Part shown: in pieces, positions 15,500 through 23,422 of the stretch
Layout: each line of letters opens with the position of its first letter
How positions within the stretch are numbered: the stretch's first letter is position 1
Assembly (NCBI GenBank): GCA_021160245.1
Contig: JAGHCW010000097.1
Span: forward strand, 1-25,516
Direction: 5' to 3'
Origin: a bacterium
Lineage (GTDB): Bacteria > B130-G9
DNA: 25,516 nt
Program-made: the position numbers and the translations under genes
Notes under the pieces: generated by a model
Told to the model about the DNA's origin: nothing
Databases searched by the model: none
The model's input: only the letters and a program-made list of their open reading frames with translations

Positions 15500-16642
15500 T
15501 CATTGAATTAGCCCCTTCTCCCTCAGACAGATTTCATAAACCCGCTGGAGACCACGCACCATGGAATCCATGCTGAATTCTGAACTCACTTTCCGAAGTC
15601 CTGCCTGGCCCATTTCACGGCGAAGTTCAGGCGAGTCCAGAAGCTGCAAGACGCGACTCGTCATCGCTGCCACGTCATCACACGGAACCACGAAGCCCGT
15701 CTTGCCATCCTCAACTATCTCCTCTGTCCCGCCGGCGGCAGTCGAAACCACGGGGCAAGCAACAGCTCCCGCCTCAAGAAGCACGTTGGGCAGACCCTCT
15801 GATCGAGAAGTTAAACAGACAACGTCCATTCCCGCAAGCAGCCTATTTGCCCCACGCACGATGCCGGGAATTACTACTGAGGCGCCAATCCCCCTCTTTG
15901 AAACCTCGTCCTTCAACATTGGCATCAGCACGCCATCTCCTATTAGCAGCAGTTTGGCCATGGGGTGTACCTTGAGGACTTCGCAGAAAACGTCCAGGAG
16001 CATAATATGGTTCTTGTTCTCATCCATTCTCCCAACCGTCCCGATGACCTTAAACCCGTTCTCGATTCCCCAAGACCTGAGCTTATCACGCGCAAACTCC
16101 CTGGACTCAGGCAATGAAGGGATGTGGACACCGTTTCTCACTACGTGCACCGGTCCTTTTCGGATGGAGCGGCTGGCAAGCTCATTTGCCGCCGCCTGGG
16201 AGTTTGCAATCAAATGGTCAACGGCAGTGTATGAGAGGCGGCTGAGGACTCGGTTTATACGTCCTCTCGCTTTTAGAGGGTCACTTCTCAGGTTGCCTAT
16301 ACATGCTTCGGCCCGGCCGAGACGGGAAGTGAGAGCGGCATACAAATTGTTGGAGAACATCCAGGAGTGGACAATGCTTGGCCGGTAGGATCGCACGATC
16401 CTCACCAGCCGCATCAAACGTGCCACCCTCCCGCTCAATTCCTCTGGAAACACCTCAATACTCACGCCTGTCGCTCTAACATCTTCAAGCCAGTGGTTTA
16501 TCGGGTTGACGATGACGAGCTTGTATTCAAACCTTTCTCGACCGACACCTTGCATGAAACGGCACAGCTGGCGCTCTGCGCCGCCCGCCCCCAGCATGCT
16601 GACTATGATGAGAATCCTATCAAGTGCCCTATCAGAGCCCAC
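15500..16642 (-). CDS. Family 4 glycosyltransferase
   Basis: 380 residues. The N-terminal GT-B half opens DRILIIVSMLGAGGAERQLCRFMQG, with the AGGAER loop found in many GT4 enzymes of polysaccharide loci. The second half has VIGTVGRMDENKNHIMLLDVF, LLLIGDG, and the donor-binding EX7E stretch RSEGLPNVLLEAGAVACPVVST. It then has the usual GGTEEIVEDGKTGFVV. It would transfer a hexose-type residue from a nucleotide sugar, linkage unknown. It overlaps the upstream polymerase/ligase gene by 11 nt, indicating one transcript. Confidence 0.93.
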   Translation of the reverse strand: MGSDRALDRILIIVSMLGAGGAERQLCRFMQGVGRERFEYKLVIVNPINHWLEDVRATGVSIEVFPEELSGRVARLMRLVRIVRSYRPSIVHSWMFSNNLYAALTSRLGRAEACIGNLRSDPLKARGRINRVLSRLSYTAVDHLIANSQAAANELASRSIRKGPVHVVRNGVHIPSLPESREFARDKLRSWGIENGFKVIGTVGRMDENKNHIMLLDVFCEVLKVHPMAKLLLIGDGVLMPMLKDEVSKRGIGASVVIPGIVRGANRLLAGMDVVCLTSRSEGLPNVLLEAGAVACPVVSTAAGGTEEIVEDGKTGFVVPCDDVAAMTSRVLQLLDSPELRREMGQAGLRKVSSEFSMDSMVRGLQRVYEICLREKGLIQ

Positions 16643-18128
16643 GAGAAGACCCTGTCAGCCGATTGCGCGGCGCTGAATTGCTCCTAGACTCAACTGTCCC
16701 CTTATCCGGTCTCCCAGCCGTAACTCGATACCAGCCTTCCAAAGCAACTCCAAAAAGGAAATATACAAACATCGAACGGTAGGATATTGTGAAGCCACTT
16801 AGCACAACGTAAACAAAGAACGGAAGCCTGGCGTTGACTTGGAACTGGTCTGGCCGCGACCTAATTGTCCTAAGGAATAAGGTAAGATGCCATCCGATGA
16901 AGAGCAACAATCCTATTGATCCTGTCTCAACCGCGACTCGCACGGTCTCGTTATGGGCCTTTGTGCCCTTCTTGCGCCCTTCAATTGCTCGCAGGCGGGG
17001 ATTCCAGTACTCGAACTGTGTCCAAAACGAGCCGATTCCTGTCCCCATAATAGGATTCTCCTTGAAAATGTGTGCAGCAAGCCCCCAAATGTCCTCGCGG
17101 CTAGCCAAGTTCTTCTGCTTGAATCCCTTCTCGAAACGACTCGTAATATACCCATCAGTCATGAAATCCGCGCCCAGAAAACACAGATACGCACTGACCG
17201 CAATAACCGCCCCCAGTAACATCTTGCGGCCCGAGGCTCTTGCGAACGAGAGCACCATTATTGCCCCCCCAATCGCAACGGCAACTCCTGCCCCACGCGT
17301 CATGCTCAACAGAACGCCGAACGCTGAAGTGGCAATACAGAAAGCAAAGACAAGTCGTCTTCTGGGCGCCTTGGTTGAGAGGAATAAATGGAGGGCCACC
17401 ATCAACCCGGCGCCCATTATCATCGATGCTTGGTTAGCTCCCATGCCTGGAAGAGTGAACCGGGTTTTGCCGCTAATCCCAAGCATGTTCCGAAGAAATA
17501 GCGATGTTACAACGTAACTCTGTTGCCCTATCAGGAAGCAATACAATATCTGAGTAGTCTGCTCCCTGTTCGGTCTGAGCGCGCCAAAGAGAGCTAGAAG
17601 CGAAAAACCTGCAATTACATGTAGCCACCACACCGTCGCTCGCAAAACATCACTGACGAGAATAAGCGTCAATCCCGACCACAGAGCGTAAAGAAAAAAG
17701 ACCTTTTGTGTAATTCCGGTGCCCCTGGGCCAAAGCCGCTTCATTGCGAGAGTCCGACTGATCAACGCAAGCCCACAAGCTATGCTGTAGTAAATTACGA
17801 AAAGCCATCTATTGTGAGGCAAGTAGTAGAGATAGAGGAAGTCGGCGCCAGCAAAAATCGCCAGGATCGCGAGACTAGTGAAGTAGTCACCTTTGATGCT
17901 CTGTATGACACCGTATATCATGGCTAGAAAGAGCGCCGCTGTCCCAACGAGATAGACCGGAGAACCCCAAGGAAATGCGTGGACTGCTGCTACCCAGGAT
18001 AGGCATGACGAAGCCAACACAATGGCAAACCTTCGGAAGGCTCGCCCGTCGGATATTCCGTCAGCCGCGGCTCGCCTCGCCAGATGCCTTCTGTGAGATT
18101 GTGAGCTTGGTGACTGAACAAAGGACAA
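16632..18128 (-). CDS. O-antigen ligase/polymerase-like membrane protein
   Basis: 498 residues with about eleven hydrophobic segments between residues 35 and 470. The large periplasmic-loop signatures of the Wzy/WaaL/Wzx-independent O-antigen ligase superfamily are present: SMTRGAG (275-281), SREDIWG with ENPIMGTGIGSF (343-368) and KAHNETVRVAVETG (390-403). The AHN histidine belongs to the known motif essential in WaaL-type enzymes. Members polymerise repeat units or ligate glycans to lipid A core or other acceptors at the periplasmic face. Sequence alone does not say which. The first 30 residues are charged and poorly conserved, so the start could be later. It overlaps the downstream GT4 by 11 nt. 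Confidence 0.87.
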   Translation of the reverse strand: MSFVQSPSSQSHRRHLARRAAADGISDGRAFRRFAIVLASSCLSWVAAVHAFPWGSPVYLVGTAALFLAMIYGVIQSIKGDYFTSLAILAIFAGADFLYLYYLPHNRWLFVIYYSIACGLALISRTLAMKRLWPRGTGITQKVFFLYALWSGLTLILVSDVLRATVWWLHVIAGFSLLALFGALRPNREQTTQILYCFLIGQQSYVVTSLFLRNMLGISGKTRFTLPGMGANQASMIMGAGLMVALHLFLSTKAPRRRLVFAFCIATSAFGVLLSMTRGAGVAVAIGGAIMVLSFARASGRKMLLGAVIAVSAYLCFLGADFMTDGYITSRFEKGFKQKNLASREDIWGLAAHIFKENPIMGTGIGSFWTQFEYWNPRLRAIEGRKKGTKAHNETVRVAVETGSIGLLLFIGWHLTLFLRTIRSRPDQFQVNARLPFFVYVVLSGFTISYRSMFVYFLFGVALEGWYRVTAGRPDKGTVESRSNSAPRNRLTGSSRGL

Positions 18129-18134
18129 TCTAAG

Positions 18135-19334
18135 TCACCTGATCCCTTCTATGAACGCGCCGGATTGCGTTTGTGAATGACTCTTCAGTGGCATCTGCCA
18201 CCAATCCTCGAGCAACTCACGCACCGAGAGGAACAACGCCTCAAGAGTCTGAGCCTCCGCCCATTTGCGACTCTCCAAGGAGATGGCTCGATAAAGATCG
18301 GGGTCCCCAATCAGCCGCCGAACCGCCTCGGCGATATCTCGGGGCCTCCTCGGCTCAATCAGAATACCTCTCTTCCCCTCACCAAGGATTTGGGGAACAA
18401 CGCTCACGTTTGATGCTATGCACGGGAGACCGTAGAGCATCGCCTCGGTTAGCACCTTGGGCCATCCCTCTGAACTCGATGCCAGAACCAAAATGTCAGC
18501 CGCCGCATAGTGCTTTCCTAACTCACTTGGCGGTGTCATTCCGTGGAACTTGATGCAGTCGGAGAGCTCCATCTTCCTCACCAGAGCCTCAAGTTCGCTC
18601 CGCTCTTTCCCATCTCCCACAATATCTAGCGTAACCTGTAAACTGAAATCCCTTCTGAGGATGGCCACGGCGGAGATGATGTCATCAACACACTTGACCG
18701 CGCCCAGCCGCCCGACGAAGAGCAGCTTTGGATTCTCAGGAGCTGTTCGCCGGTGTGCCTCCTCGCGAGTCTCATCCACTTGGTTCTGTGTCAACGTAGT
18801 GTTGAAAACAGGCACAAGATGAGAGCTCTCGAGGCTGTCCCGCATGCTGTTTATTAGAACAGGCCCGCCAAAGCTTTTCCTAGCCATTAGGAATCTCTGG
18901 GCCCAGCAGGTCCATCGCCCCACCCCAACGGAGGCGCCCCACTCCCCAGCGAACTTGCCTACCCGTGGTTTTCGCGAGAACCGCATGGCTATCAATCCTA
19001 GCAGGCCCAAATTCCCCGGACATCTGACCTGAATCGCATCACAGGTTCTTATGGTCTGATGGATCTTGGACAACATTTTAGGTATAGAGAGCATCAGTCC
19101 GAGCTTCTTGCCCAATGTTAGGCCGCCGGCCACAGGGCATGGCCTCAGGCTTATATTGTTCATCTCATAGGCGTACGCGCCTTCAGGAGGCGCCCCATTG
19201 ACCAAGGGAACGCAGATCTCCACCTCGTCAAAGAGCTTCGCCCAGTAATCGATCTCCCGCACAAACCCGCCCAGAGCAACGAGGCGGCTTCCCATCCTCC
19301 AATGCCCAACGTGGGTTATGATACCGAGCTTCAT
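18135..19334 (-). CDS. Family 4 glycosyltransferase
   Basis: 399 residues from ATG 19334, chosen because AGGAGG lies 9 nt upstream and the protein then begins MKLGIITHVGHW, a normal GT4 opening. An in-frame extension to 19508 would run into the upstream gene and is composed of unlikely charged sequence. The C-terminal half has KLLFVGRLGAVKCVDDIISAVAIL, LDIVGDGKERSELEALV and the EX7E region SSEGWPKVLTEAMLYGLPCIAS. It lies 32 nt after the preceding GT4 and 6 nt before the polymerase gene. Donor and linkage are unknown. Confidence 0.92.
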   Translation of the reverse strand: MKLGIITHVGHWRMGSRLVALGGFVREIDYWAKLFDEVEICVPLVNGAPPEGAYAYEMNNISLRPCPVAGGLTLGKKLGLMLSIPKMLSKIHQTIRTCDAIQVRCPGNLGLLGLIAMRFSRKPRVGKFAGEWGASVGVGRWTCWAQRFLMARKSFGGPVLINSMRDSLESSHLVPVFNTTLTQNQVDETREEAHRRTAPENPKLLFVGRLGAVKCVDDIISAVAILRRDFSLQVTLDIVGDGKERSELEALVRKMELSDCIKFHGMTPPSELGKHYAAADILVLASSSEGWPKVLTEAMLYGLPCIASNVSVVPQILGEGKRGILIEPRRPRDIAEAVRRLIGDPDLYRAISLESRKWAEAQTLEALFLSVRELLEDWWQMPLKSHSQTQSGAFIEGIR

Positions 19335-19366
19335 TGTCTTTTTCCTCCTGACGGTCTTACTTGGCC

Positions 19367-20518
19367 TTATGTGGAACTCGAACTCAGGCATTGCTCGTAG
19401 AAAGCGATGTTCTTTCTCACCACCACGTCGGCCGAAAACTTCTGCAGCACCCTCTCCCTCGCGTTTCTGCCCAGCCTCTGGCCGAGAGCCGGATCGTCCA
19501 GAATACACAATATCTTCTCTGCGATGTCACTCGGGCTATACGTATCGCACAAGAGGCCGCTAACACCATCCTCGATTATCTCCGGACCAGGCCCAGTCTT
19601 CATAAAGACAACAGGACGACCGCAAGCCATCGCCTCAATAGCTACAATCCCGAACGACTCCTTCAGAGAGGGAAAGACGCAGACCGCGGCCCCCGAATAC
19701 AACTTGGCGAGTTCCTCGTGCGGAACCGGCCCCTGGAATCGGACTTTGGGCGCAAGATCGCTGGACATCTGTGACTTGAGATCCTCAGTTACAGAACCAA
19801 GACCTCCCTCAACTCGGCCATCCTTACCAGCCATGATCAACCTGGCCTCCGGCCTCTTCGACAGGATGATTCGCATCGCCTCAATGAGCTGATATACGCC
19901 CTTGAACCTATAAAGTGTGCCAGCAAACACGATTAGGTCTTTCTCAGATGTGACCTCGTCGCTCGAAGAAAAGAGATCAGTATCGACGATACTCGGAATA
20001 ACGACAGAGACTTGCGGATGCAGATCATGAATGCGAAGGGTCTGATCCGTTACGAATTGGCTGACGCCAACAATGATCTTGGCTCTCTTAAGGGATCTAT
20101 GCTGGAAAGCATCCGTTAAGAAGCGCGGACGTTCTCCTACACAAGACTTTATGAAACGATGGCTTCCCTGCAACCTCACTACAGTCGGAACTTTGAGATC
20201 GGCCGGGACAGAGGGAAGGCTGGATTCTGTTGCCTCAATCAAATCTATCTCGCCGCGCGAGCATAAATGGCGTAGATATCGGCGCATCGTCAAGAGATTG
20301 ATGAACACTCCCAGCTTTCTGACTCGAGAACGCCTCAAATAACGGACTTGTACTCCGCAATCATCGATCTCTTGTGCCTGCTCTCCAAAACCCAGCACTA
20401 GTACACTATTTCCTTCCGAGACGAGCTTTTGTGCCAGAACCTGAACAAGAGTCCCAATACCTCCATGCTTACCAACGGTAAGTGAGGGATATTCCGAGCA
20501 TAGGTAACAAATTCTCAT
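19367..20518 (-). CDS. Family 4 glycosyltransferase
   Basis: 383 residues. It begins MRICYLCSEYPSLTVGKHGGIGTLVQVLAQKLV, the typical GT4 N-terminus with its glycine-rich acceptor loop. The C-terminal half has LIVFAGTLYRFKGVYQLIEAM, RLIMAGKDG, and ESFGIVAIEAMACGRPVVFMKTGPGPEIIEDGVSGLL, the donor-site EX7E region. It follows a 117-nt gap containing a good sigma70-like promoter, so this gene may head a secondary transcript running toward 9738. Confidence 0.93.
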   Translation of the reverse strand: MRICYLCSEYPSLTVGKHGGIGTLVQVLAQKLVSEGNSVLVLGFGEQAQEIDDCGVQVRYLRRSRVRKLGVFINLLTMRRYLRHLCSRGEIDLIEATESSLPSVPADLKVPTVVRLQGSHRFIKSCVGERPRFLTDAFQHRSLKRAKIIVGVSQFVTDQTLRIHDLHPQVSVVIPSIVDTDLFSSSDEVTSEKDLIVFAGTLYRFKGVYQLIEAMRIILSKRPEARLIMAGKDGRVEGGLGSVTEDLKSQMSSDLAPKVRFQGPVPHEELAKLYSGAAVCVFPSLKESFGIVAIEAMACGRPVVFMKTGPGPEIIEDGVSGLLCDTYSPSDIAEKILCILDDPALGQRLGRNARERVLQKFSADVVVRKNIAFYEQCLSSSST

Positions 20519-20606
20519 TCCTTACTCCCTGCAGAAGTTCTCAGTGCTCTTGACCTGTAAGCGAGATGATCGTGAATGCGGCTTATAAGCAATTTTCTCA
20601 ACATAT

Positions 20607-20635
20607 ATGATACATAATAATCGCTCAGATATCAA
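20607..20635 (-). promoter_or_regulatory. Internal sigma70-like promoter in the polysaccharide locus
   Basis: On the minus strand TTGATA (20635-20630) and TATCAT (20612-20607) are each 5 of 6 matches to consensus and are separated by exactly 17 nt. The site lies directly after the stop of the upstream gene and would give a leader of about 80 nt before the GT4 start at 20518. Confidence 0.6.
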
Positions 20636-22033
20636 TCACGTTATCGATAGCACTTCCTCAATTATCCGCTCCGAGCTATTGCCCATTTGACCACCCAGTT
20701 GGCCTTGAATCAATTCTTTCCGCCTCTTGCTGAGCTTCCGAGGCTCATTCAGAGTCTCGTTCACAAGGGAAGTCAAACGCCCCTGAGATGTGGCCAGTTC
20801 GATTGCCCCGCACTCCGCTATCGGCCGATAAAGGTCTTGTTGCCAGAGCTTTTCAAGCGAAATGGCTGGTGCCTCGATATCAGGAGGGTCAAACGCCACG
20901 TTTATCACAGGCTTGTCCATGGCTGCGAAGTCCAGTGTAACCGTGGATGGCACGCTTATGTTGAGAACCGAATGGAAGATAAGGTTCGCCCACGTTTTAA
21001 CATCATCATAACTGCTGCATATCCATGCCACGCTCTTGTTATACTCCCATTTCGGGTCGCAAAGATGGCAGTTGGGGAATTCCTCGGCCAAGTCCAGGAA
21101 CTCAGGGTCAGAGCCTATAGGATTGAGCCTCACCACAACCTGCGGGTCAGAAATAACCCGCCCATAACGAATGTCCTCAAGCAGCGCTCGGAGTATCCGC
21201 GCCTCGTGCGCAACTGTCCGAGGCGCCGCGGCAGAATAGCATATTATGGGGCGTTCCGTGTCGAGGCCAAGTATCTTAGCGAATTCTGCCCTCGGCAGAA
21301 TAAGTGAAGCATCAAAATGAAAATCAAATTGGGGCGAGCCGACTGCGACAACGCTATCAGGTCTAAGCCTGGGGTTCCGTTCCAAGATGAATCGCCTCAT
21401 GTCCTCGCTAAAAACGAGCTGCCGCTCCGCATCCCAGAAAATTCGGGCGCATTTATGGATGTTGTTCCAGTTCTTCGGAAGGCCAACCGTCTTCACTCCG
21501 ATGTCTTTCCCCGCGAGGCAGAAGATAATGCTCGACACGCTAAGATAATCAGCCGCTAGGATAACGGATGGATCGAGCTCTTGCAGCAATCTCTGAATAG
21601 CGGGAACACCCCTGGACGCTTTTTTGCCGATGTGACGTTGAATGGAATCGATTACATTGAGGCTGGTCCTGTTGGCAAGGATGGGTGCAATGGCGGCTTT
21701 AACCCTGGCCAAGTAGCTCTTCGGCTTGGGCTTGAACGAGTAGTACTCAGTCGAGACGAACTCCCCTTGAGATTCTCTCCACACACTATGTGCGTTGTTA
21801 CCCAAGGCCTGAATCCGTGCAAACAGCGGCGGCACTGTGAAATCCGGAAGCTGCACGACACCGACACCGTCGGGCAGGTGGTTCACGAAGTCGCTGTCCA
21901 CAATCCTGGAAACCACCGTCACCGGCATATACCTCGCGAGTTTCTCAATGAACCCGCTATATATGTATGTCCTCACCTCGCTGCCCCAATGGACAAGCAA
22001 GATGGCGCCGCCGTTCCGGGCAGTTGACGTCAT
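20636..22033 (-). CDS. Unassigned surface-polysaccharide protein, probably GT-B-like
   Basis: 465 residues. I do not recognise a specific family. It opens with a Rossmann-like GGAILLVHWGSEVRTYIYSGFIEKLARYMPVTVVS. A middle section (PSVILAADYLSVSSIIFCLAGKDIGVKTVGLPKNWNN) is followed by VGSPQFDFHFDAS and RPIICYSAAAPRTVAHEARILRALLEDI. It ends with a donor-site-like ISVPSTVTLDFAAMDKPVINVAFDPPD. The order resembles GT-B proteins such as CDP-glycerol glycerophosphotransferases or LpxB-like enzymes, where a conserved Ser-Thr and a GKPVI-like turn line the donor pocket. The EX7E motif of GT4 is absent. There is no membrane segment. It lies between GT4 genes in the same orientation, 61 nt from the upstream one. 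Confidence 0.6.
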   Translation of the reverse strand: MTSTARNGGAILLVHWGSEVRTYIYSGFIEKLARYMPVTVVSRIVDSDFVNHLPDGVGVVQLPDFTVPPLFARIQALGNNAHSVWRESQGEFVSTEYYSFKPKPKSYLARVKAAIAPILANRTSLNVIDSIQRHIGKKASRGVPAIQRLLQELDPSVILAADYLSVSSIIFCLAGKDIGVKTVGLPKNWNNIHKCARIFWDAERQLVFSEDMRRFILERNPRLRPDSVVAVGSPQFDFHFDASLILPRAEFAKILGLDTERPIICYSAAAPRTVAHEARILRALLEDIRYGRVISDPQVVVRLNPIGSDPEFLDLAEEFPNCHLCDPKWEYNKSVAWICSSYDDVKTWANLIFHSVLNISVPSTVTLDFAAMDKPVINVAFDPPDIEAPAISLEKLWQQDLYRPIAECGAIELATSQGRLTSLVNETLNEPRKLSKRRKELIQGQLGGQMGNSSERIIEEVLSIT

Positions 22034-22094
22034 TTTTCTGCTCCGATATTTGATCTTAAAGTACCTCGTAGATTATGACGCCAGTTCGCAAGGT

Positions 22095-23279
22095 TCACAG
22101 AAACTTCTCGATGTAGCTCCGAAAATCTCTAGCCATTTGGTCTATCGTGAATCTCTCTAAAACGGTTTGCCGAGCGTTGTGGCCGAGCCTTGTTCGAAGT
22201 TCCTCGTCGTCAAGCAAGCGAACGATTTGCTTCGCCCACTCCTCAGGATCAAGGTAGTTGTCAATCAAGATGCCGTCCTTCTCGTGAGTTATGATCTCAG
22301 GTATCCCTCCTCGCCTCGAACAGATCATTGGCAGTCCACCCGCCATCCCCTCTATTACCGTCATTCCAAATGGCTCTTCCCATAACGATGGTACCACTCC
22401 AATCGAGGCATTCGCCATCCTCTGAACGATTTGGTTCGGGGGAAGGTTGCCGGCGAGCAGGACACTTCCCGGGCCAAGGCCGTGGGCCAACTTTTGAAGC
22501 GCTGCCTCGTATCTACTGTTGGTGAGTTGCCCCGTCTGAGCGTCGTGGCTAGTCGCACCTATTATCACCAGCTGAGCTTTGCCATAGCGGTGGCGAACAT
22601 ACTTCATGGCGCGAAGGACAATATGCGCCCCCTTTGTCTCGTGGAGTCGTCCCACGAACGTGATCCTCTGCGATCTGTCGCTGAGAAACTTGTCCTTGGT
22701 CTCACGGACCCAAAAACCAGCGTCGAGCCCATTGTGAATGACCGCGCCGTCGATCTTGGTGTTCCGAAGGGCGGACCGAATCGAGAGGAGCACATGCTTG
22801 GAGACCGCAATCACACCATCCAAAGATGGGCAATGACTGCGCAAATAGCTCGCAGGCTGGACGTTACGGAGATATCCCAAGATAGGCCGATTGACTCCAG
22901 CCTTTCTAAGAGCAGTTGCGTAATGGGGGCGATTATTTAGGACAATCACCCGCGGTTTCAGACGGGCAATGGTCTTCGCGGCGTATACTAGATACCTCCT
23001 CTCTTGGTAAATATCGAAAAAACGGTAATAGAAATGACCAAATCGGCTGTTGGACTCGCGAATAGATCGGGGATGAACTAGTTGATGGAAATAGCTGAGA
23101 GACGGGGATTCCATTGCCGGAGGCTCTCCCAACTTTCTAAGCCATGGTGAGATAACTCCGATTTCCAGACCATCTAAGCGATGCATCAATGTATGCAAGT
23201 TTGTCTGAGGCGCTCCCCCAGAAACGGGAGGGATAGGGAGAATCGGCTTGCTGAGCTGCGTAATAAAAAGTATATCCAT
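22095..23279 (-). CDS. Family 4 glycosyltransferase
   Basis: 394 residues from ATG 23279, giving MDILFITQLSKPILPIPPVSGGAPQTNLHTL, a typical GT4 opening. A 12-codon upstream extension to 23315 lacks family character. The C-terminal half has RITFVGRLHETKGAHIVLRAMKYV, QLVIIGA, and EEPFGMTVIEGMAGGLPMICSRRGGIPEIITHEKDGILID, the EX7E donor site. The gap before it (23280-23422) holds only a 5-bp dyad and no clear promoter. It follows the asparagine-synthase-like gene in the same direction. Confidence 0.93.
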   Translation of the reverse strand: MDILFITQLSKPILPIPPVSGGAPQTNLHTLMHRLDGLEIGVISPWLRKLGEPPAMESPSLSYFHQLVHPRSIRESNSRFGHFYYRFFDIYQERRYLVYAAKTIARLKPRVIVLNNRPHYATALRKAGVNRPILGYLRNVQPASYLRSHCPSLDGVIAVSKHVLLSIRSALRNTKIDGAVIHNGLDAGFWVRETKDKFLSDRSQRITFVGRLHETKGAHIVLRAMKYVRHRYGKAQLVIIGATSHDAQTGQLTNSRYEAALQKLAHGLGPGSVLLAGNLPPNQIVQRMANASIGVVPSLWEEPFGMTVIEGMAGGLPMICSRRGGIPEIITHEKDGILIDNYLDPEEWAKQIVRLLDDEELRTRLGHNARQTVLERFTIDQMARDFRSYIEKFL

Positions 23280-23422
23280 AGTTTTCTCAGGCAAACCGTC
23301 GCACCATGCAGCCAAGATTTATCATTGCTGCTGCGCCTCCGTTGAGAAGATGTCCCATGATTGTCACCAAGCCCTATCCGACAACATCGGACAGATCATT
23401 GAGCTTCCTCTGTGCCTCCTAA

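Noticed and set aside
15561-16388. Long plus-strand open frame (275 codons) opposite a glycosyltransferase
   Set aside because: It lies wholly antisense to a clear GT4 gene, has low-complexity Ser/Arg/Thr composition and no family features.
16834-17517. Plus-strand open frame of 227 codons opposite the O-antigen ligase-like gene
   Set aside because: Antisense shadow of a conserved membrane protein gene, with no recognisable domain and no good ribosome-binding site.
20687-21307. Plus-strand open frame of 206 codons opposite the unassigned GT-B-like gene
   Set aside because: The minus-strand frame has coherent Rossmann-like motifs and operon context. The plus frame has neither.
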